64,000 bases of DNA, taken from contig CM067564.1 of assembly GCA_034336665.1 (NCBI GenBank), positions 48,531,451 to 48,595,450 on the forward strand, given 5' to 3'. The translations under genes and the position numbers were made by a program. This DNA comes from Luscinia megarhynchos (taxonomy: Eukaryota; Chordata; Aves; Passeriformes; Turdidae). Positions within the stretch are counted from its first letter, which is position 1. Each line of letters opens with the position of its first letter. Shown in pieces: positions 58,801 through 64,000 of this stretch. Below the pieces are notes generated by a model that was not told the DNA's origin, did not search any database, and saw only the letters and a program-made list of their open reading frames with translations.

Positions 58801-60745
58801 TGGTGGCTTAACCATTTTGTTATGTACCAGAGCAACGGGAGTCCTTTGCCAAATCATGTAAAAGCCAACCTTGCAATTTCAGGTGATGAGCAACCTCTGC
58901 TGAACAAGGGGAGTTGCATGGGCAGGGCTGAAATGAATCCTGAATTTACTTCATCTAAAACACAGGCTTTTTAGAGGAGTCTGTTGCTGAGGCTCAGAGT
59001 ATATAATGCCATGAATATACATCTGTCAGGAACTGCTTGGAGAACACAGCCCTGTGTAAAGTCCAGTTGTCAGAAAACTTCGATAAACTCAACATCAAAC
59101 ATGTTATTTGCTATTTTCTTTTCTTTGTAGCCTTTTAATCATCAGCAGAACATGATTTATCTCTTTGATCATCTTGAAGAATTCACTTAACACAAATGAT
59201 TTTACTCAAGGGTTTTTGATTTAGCAGAAAATGCTGTAACAATACCCAGTGGCTGAAAGCTGAGGCTTGCAACACAAATGGAGATGCAGATTTTTAACAA
59301 GCATGATTAGCTATTGGAGCAATTTGCCCCAGGATGAAGTGGCTTCTCCAATACCTATGGCCTTTAAACAACATTTGATCTTCCTGAAGGATTTGACACT
59401 TCAATGTCCAATGTTCAGAGTGAAGATAAGATCTAGAAGCTAACGTGTATGGGTTATGCTGGAGAAATTTCCCATGACCTATGTGTCTTTTCACTGAAAA
59501 CAGAATTTTCCCCATGCTTTTAGTAGTTTTTATAGCTCCATTTACCAAATCCTGTATTGCATTCTCTTAACTTTCCAAACAAAGCTTTATTTATAATGTC
59601 TTAAATTAAAGGGAAACTTCAATAGTTACTACATACAAATATTCACAGCTGCATAAATCAACTCAAAGAGAAGATTGGGTGTTTATCAGCAAGAAAACAT
59701 AAGCTGTAGGAGCATGCTTTGTACCTTCATTTCTTTGTGCTTCTCTTGTAAAACATTAAGGATGTTTTAGGATGTGAAGTAATTAGGCAGATAGTTTATT
59801 ACAGCCAAGTAAATGCCACATACTCCTTCCTCTCTGGACAGCTTGTAACTCACCATTTATTTCCTCACTACAATGGGTTTATCTGCAAAAGCTGCATTGT
59901 CCTGATATGGAAGTTGTAAAAATATTTAAGTATCAGGATTTATTTTGATTCTGGTTCTTTGAGTCAGGGGAGTTGAAGCCAGCATTGTGCCTCCCCAGCC
60001 TGGAGCTGTACTCAGCCCTGCACACAGCCCCCAGCTCCAGTGAGAGGGGGCTCACACTTACCCCATTCCACACTGATCCCTTTTCTCTCATCCTTCTCTT
60101 GACAGTCCTGAAGGGTTTTAAAAGCCAACAAGAACACTGTGTCTTTTCATCCAAAGAGCTCAAAGTCTATGGAAAATAATTAATCATCCTTAGGGAACCT
60201 TTTTTTTAGAAATAATTTGCCCCCATAAAAAAGACCTTTAAAAATAAAAAACCCTAAAACAAAATCCCCAAAGAAATAAAGAACTATTTCAAGGAGTCTT
60301 TCAAATTGCTATAGTCCAAAATATGGCTTTTTATGTAGACTTTCCCATTTCATCCCCCCAAGTGCTTAGAGTTGAAAACCAATGTACTAAGGTGCCTTCC
60401 TATTTTCATGCTTTCTCATATCCCTGTGCTCAGGCTGTGCTGCCATTTGACTTTCTTCAGCCTTTACCTGTGCTTGTCAGCTTGTGAGCATTAAAAACTC
60501 AACTCTAAGCACAGAATAACCAGTTCTTCACAGTCTATGACAACTAATGCATTACATCCCTACAGTAAAAGAGCTTTATTATAACAGCTGGATTGTGGTC
60601 TAGTCTTTTTATCTCAGTCTCCTCAGGGTAATTGAGAAGTGGAGTCAATTAAGACACAGGGCTGAGATAGATGTTGATTTTGGACCCTGTTTATATCAGA
60701 GTGACCTCACACTCCAATTATTTATCTGTGTTATCGCAGTGTTTA
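55871..60745. other. Gene-free stretch
   Basis: No supported gene. 56.2-57.2 kb is GC-richer and yields many short overlapping frames on both strands. A T-rich tract lies at 57372-57403. 59.1-59.8 kb is AT-rich without clear repeats. Confidence 0.5.
57372..57403. repeat. T-rich tract ending in CCCCAG
   Basis: About 30 bases of T with rare C and A end in CCCCAG. It mimics a splice acceptor, but no open frame or other exon signal follows. Confidence 0.8.
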
Positions 60746-60773
60746 GGAGCAGCTGGCATGGAGCAGCTGGCAT
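60746..60773. repeat. Perfect 14-bp tandem duplication
   Basis: GGAGCAGCTGGCAT is present twice without spacer (60746-60759 and 60760-60773). Confidence 0.9.
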
Positions 60774-60838
60774 GGTGCTACAACACCAGGAAGACTCCTT
60801 TCTAGTGTCTTTCCTGAGTTAAAGGATTTATAGCCTGA

Positions 60839-60861
60839 GACAGACAGACAGACAGACAGAG
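60839..60861. repeat. (GACA)n microsatellite
   Basis: About five and a half GACA units. Confidence 0.9.
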
Positions 60862-61315
60862 TGGAGGAAGCAAGAGACAGATAAGCCATTTTGCAGCAGG
60901 GAGCTGCCAGAATTGCCAGCTGTCCTGTGTCAGCCCACAGCACAGGTCCCATTTCACCTGGCACTGCCCCCAAGGCACATCTCCATCAGGCACAGCCTCT
61001 TCCTCCAGAGCAGCTGATGAGCTGCCATGGTTTATTGCCAGTGGAATGAGAGCTTTGGAAATGTCAGACCTGGAGCTGTTGCTCCTCACTAGGAAAAGCA
61101 AGGACATAGCTTCCTGAGCCTCCAATGCACCTGATATAGCTGAGGTGTAGCTGAAGTGTCCCTCCTGCAGCCAGCTGATGGGAGCCCTGCTCTCCAGCTC
61201 CTGCCACAGGCTGTGCCAGTGCCACCTCTCTGCTGCCAGGAGCATCAGGGAGCCCCAGCAGTGCTGGGGAGACACCTGGGACAGAGCTCCTGGGATCTCC
61301 GTTGCTCTTCAGGCA

Positions 61316-61368
61316 GCAGGGAGGATGAGTAAGGCAGGGAGGATGATGGGGAAGAGCAGGGAGGATGA
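61316..61368. repeat. Three-copy 13-mer repeat (GCAGGGAGGATGA)
   Basis: The exact 13-mer GCAGGGAGGATGA starts at 61316, 61334 and 61356. The spacings of 18 and 22 bp show an imperfect small minisatellite. It is purine-rich. Confidence 0.9.
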
Positions 61369-64000
61369 GGTCAGGCTCATCCTTAACCTTAACCACCCAG
61401 GCTGTGGTCTCTCCTGTGATCCCTGAACCCTGTGGTCATTCAAACCCAGACATGAACAAGTCTCTATAGGAAGTACATTTGTTTATCTTGTTTTGTGGGG
61501 GATGGTGAGCACAAAGCAAGTGTACACAACTGTGTCTATAGGAATATTTCTCCCCCACTCTCCAGGCAGCTGAAGTGGAACACACTAAGAATTGCTGTGC
61601 TAAAGTCTCTGTAAAGTGTCAGTCATTGCTTGCAAAAGGTCACTGTAACTGAAGCAGTTGGTTGGATCCCCTGTTCTGCACGGACAGGAGTCCCAGCCAC
61701 AAAGAAGGAATTGCACTTTCCAAGGCCTTTCCAATACAGAACTGTTCATCATTTTCCTTGTCGATACCTGCCTTTGTAATTTACTCCACACAGGATCACT
61801 GTCAGCCTCATTTTCTTTGCTTTTACATCCATGCAACTGGGAAAACAGCTTCAGTACAAAAGGCAACTGTGTAGAGACAGAATAGAAAGGCTACTGAAGG
61901 CAAGAGCAGGCTTTCAATAGGCTCCACCTTAGAAACCTTTCTGGCTGTATTGTTGGAATATTGCTGCATTTATTTTTTTCAAAGATTTTTTTTTCCATCC
62001 AATTTATTCCACCTGAATTCTGATCAGGTTGTGCTTCCTCTGATGCAAACTAATAAGGAAGATTTCAGTCTCTGTAGCAGAACAATTTGGCAGTAGGGGA
62101 CAGGGCAGGTTTCTCTGACAGATGCAAATATTTACACCAGACAGCAAACATGTCACAGGGTCGAGCAGCAGAGCAGCTGCCATAGCAGTGTAAAGCCACA
62201 TAATGTTCCCTTTGGCTCCAGGTTCACATAATTGATTGAATCAGCAGATAATCAGTTACACTAAACACCCACTAAATCTTCTCTTTGTCAGCAAAGATGC
62301 AGCTTCTTATAGAGAGGGGCATTTGAAGGATGAGACAAAGCTATTTCCCAGAGTCATGTGTAAACACAAATGTCATTATTTAGAATGTGCATTGCACACA
62401 TTTAAATCAGCCCTGCCTATGGCACCAGCCAGGGTACTCACAGCTCGATTTTCACCACAAATTTCATTGAAGGGAAGACAATTTCGTGTCACAAGGTTGG
62501 AAAAGGATGTTCCCAGCTGAGACACCTGACCCAACCGGCTGCCTGGGCTCCCTGTTCTCTTAATGGAAATGGGAGTGTTCAGGTCATGAACCACCTCATC
62601 CTATTTTAGCTAAATTGGGATGAGATGAGTCAGGTCCTCGAAACATCTGTTTCTCTCCTCTGGTAATACAAAGTGTTGAGACAAATAGCACACATGCAAG
62701 CACATATACTGTAGAGACTACACAGGGTCAGATGTTTTCCCTGCTCAGCATCCAAATGAACCTCCCTAGGCACTGGGAGGCACAAAAACTTACCAAGCTG
62801 CCAGCTCTGTTCAGAACACTGAGCTTTTGTAAAAATCTGTCTTCCTCCTTAACTCATTTTCCAAGTCTTCCAATCTCATCCCACTTGGTTGTGCAAGTTT
62901 CTGCTCTTATTTTGCCCTCATTTCTGCTAAAAAATATCACCCTCATATTAAACCCTTGAATGTATTTGATAAACCTTCATCCTGGCTTACATACCCCCAG
63001 GAATTCCTTCCTGCCATACTGTCCATAGCAACACTTGTTGATTTGTCAGGGGAAAAAATTACTTTTCATTGTTGTTTCTCTTTCCTGACAGCTGCCAAGC
63101 AGCAGACAACTTGTGGTGCCGTGGTATGAGATTCCTAGGATACAAAACAATATTTAAGAGACACCTGGAAGGTTTTCAAGAACCTTACAATGCACAGAAA
63201 ACCTAAACCTATGTTAACAACCAGCCCAAGGCTTACTGTAACACTGATGAATCCAGACCAGTTTATAGAAGGTTGTAGAGACACCTGGCTTCAGCAGTTT
63301 TCCTTTGATACTTTTTGGGAGGATGCTTCTTCAGAAGGTGGCATAGAGTCAAATGGCACATTTGGGGCACTCCCAGATAAAGACACTACATTTCTTCCAG
63401 CTCCAGAGCTTACTTCAATGATGGGATTTTGTTTTACCCCCTGAAATAGCTCTGTCCAAATTGTAAAAGCAGAGCACAGGAAACTCCTTAAAAATGAACA
63501 GACTCCTGAAAGGGAAGGATTGGTGAGAGGACTGTGGGATTCTTCCAGGTTGGAGAAAGTGCTGAATTTGACCTTTGAATGCTGATCAAGGAGATGCACA
63601 GCCATGCACTTGTACCCATAAGCTTTTCTTTATATCCATAGGTACACCCCAGTCTCCACTCCTCTTCAATGTTTATTTGTCTCTGTCTGTTGAAGAGAAA
63701 TATTTCTCTGAAAGCCAATATCTATGTGAGTTCAGGAAGGAAAAGGGGATGAAAGACTCACACTTTGCAAGTTCACAGATAACAGGAAGCCTAAAGATTG
63801 CTTTGAACCTGTATCTCTGTCTCCACAAGTGTTAACCTTACCTGTAAAATCCCCTACAGTAAGAAAAGTGCATTGAGATGAGCTCAGGGCATTTCAATGA
63901 TGCTGAAGCAAATCTGTGTTTAAAGATTTGAGGACAGCTTTGCAGGATGCTGTTCCCCTTTAAAATACAACAGCCTGCTCATTTTTGATGAAAATTTCCT
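61369..64000. other. Gene-free stretch to the window end
   Basis: No supported gene, RNA or transposon was found. A pyrimidine tract and CAG at about 63075-63091 resemble a splice acceptor, but the nearest donor would leave an exon of about 32 nt and no frame supports it. Confidence 0.5.

Noticed and set aside
61381..61396. CCTTAACCTTAACC, reminiscent of telomeric repeat
   Set aside because: Only two units and not the CCCTAA sequence; no interstitial telomere array.
63075..63123. Splice-acceptor-like tract followed by a donor-like GTATGAG
   Set aside because: It would give a 32-nt exon without an open frame or other support.
1..64000. CRISPR arrays, operons, insertion sequences, rRNA and tRNA genes
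   Set aside because: None of these was seen; spacing and texture of repeats here are those of vertebrate microsatellites and retroposons. Decisive checks would be tRNAscan-SE and Rfam searches, which I cannot run.

Overview
This window looks like nuclear DNA from a vertebrate, most likely a bird. It is AT-rich and CpG-poor and almost free of long open frames. It carries recognisable 3' ends of CR1 LINEs, the dominant avian retrotransposon, ending in the ATTCTATG-type tail. It also holds several very old MIR-like SINE remnants and scattered short microsatellites. Low repeat density with CR1 as the main element fits a bird better than a mammal; a crocodilian or turtle cannot be excluded by eye. 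There are no prokaryotic features such as operons, Shine-Dalgarno sites, CRISPR arrays or insertion sequences.

I could not recognise any known protein in any frame. The longest open frames (up to 205 codons) have no family motifs. The largest of them lie on a heptanucleotide minisatellite that is open in most frames on both strands. The window is best read as long-intron or intergenic sequence around at most one or two promoters.

Layout. (1) 1-17.4 kb: non-coding, with an old CR1 (about 3.55-3.83 kb), a MIR (about 4.0-4.1 kb), a double hairpin (15.81-15.85 kb) and several AT-rich stretches that look like conserved non-coding elements. (2) 17.9-19.05 kb: a CpG island. On the minus strand it holds an ATG in a strong Kozak context, 11 codons (MEGLLSPMRTK) and then a good splice donor. 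This is the best coding candidate in the window; if real, the gene runs leftward and 1-18.4 kb is its first coding intron. An overlapping upstream ORF covers its start codon. (3) 22.46-22.76 kb: a second, smaller CpG-rich island with a near-perfect RFX X-box and a MEF2-type site. (4) 23-49 kb: non-coding, with two young CR1 3' ends (34.35 kb plus; 45.4 kb minus), MIRs, candidate cassette exons, hairpins and an 18-bp perfect palindrome. (5) 49.83-50.07 kb: a TGCTGGA heptamer minisatellite. (6) 50.3-52.6 kb: an unusual block of AT-rich sequence that keeps many CpGs, proposed as a conserved regulatory cluster, ending in a candidate exon with a strong acceptor. (7) 52.6-64 kb: non-coding, with microsatellites including (TTTTA)n and (AT)n.

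All gene and regulatory calls here are inferences from sequence signals. Repeat, palindrome and motif positions were read directly from the bases.
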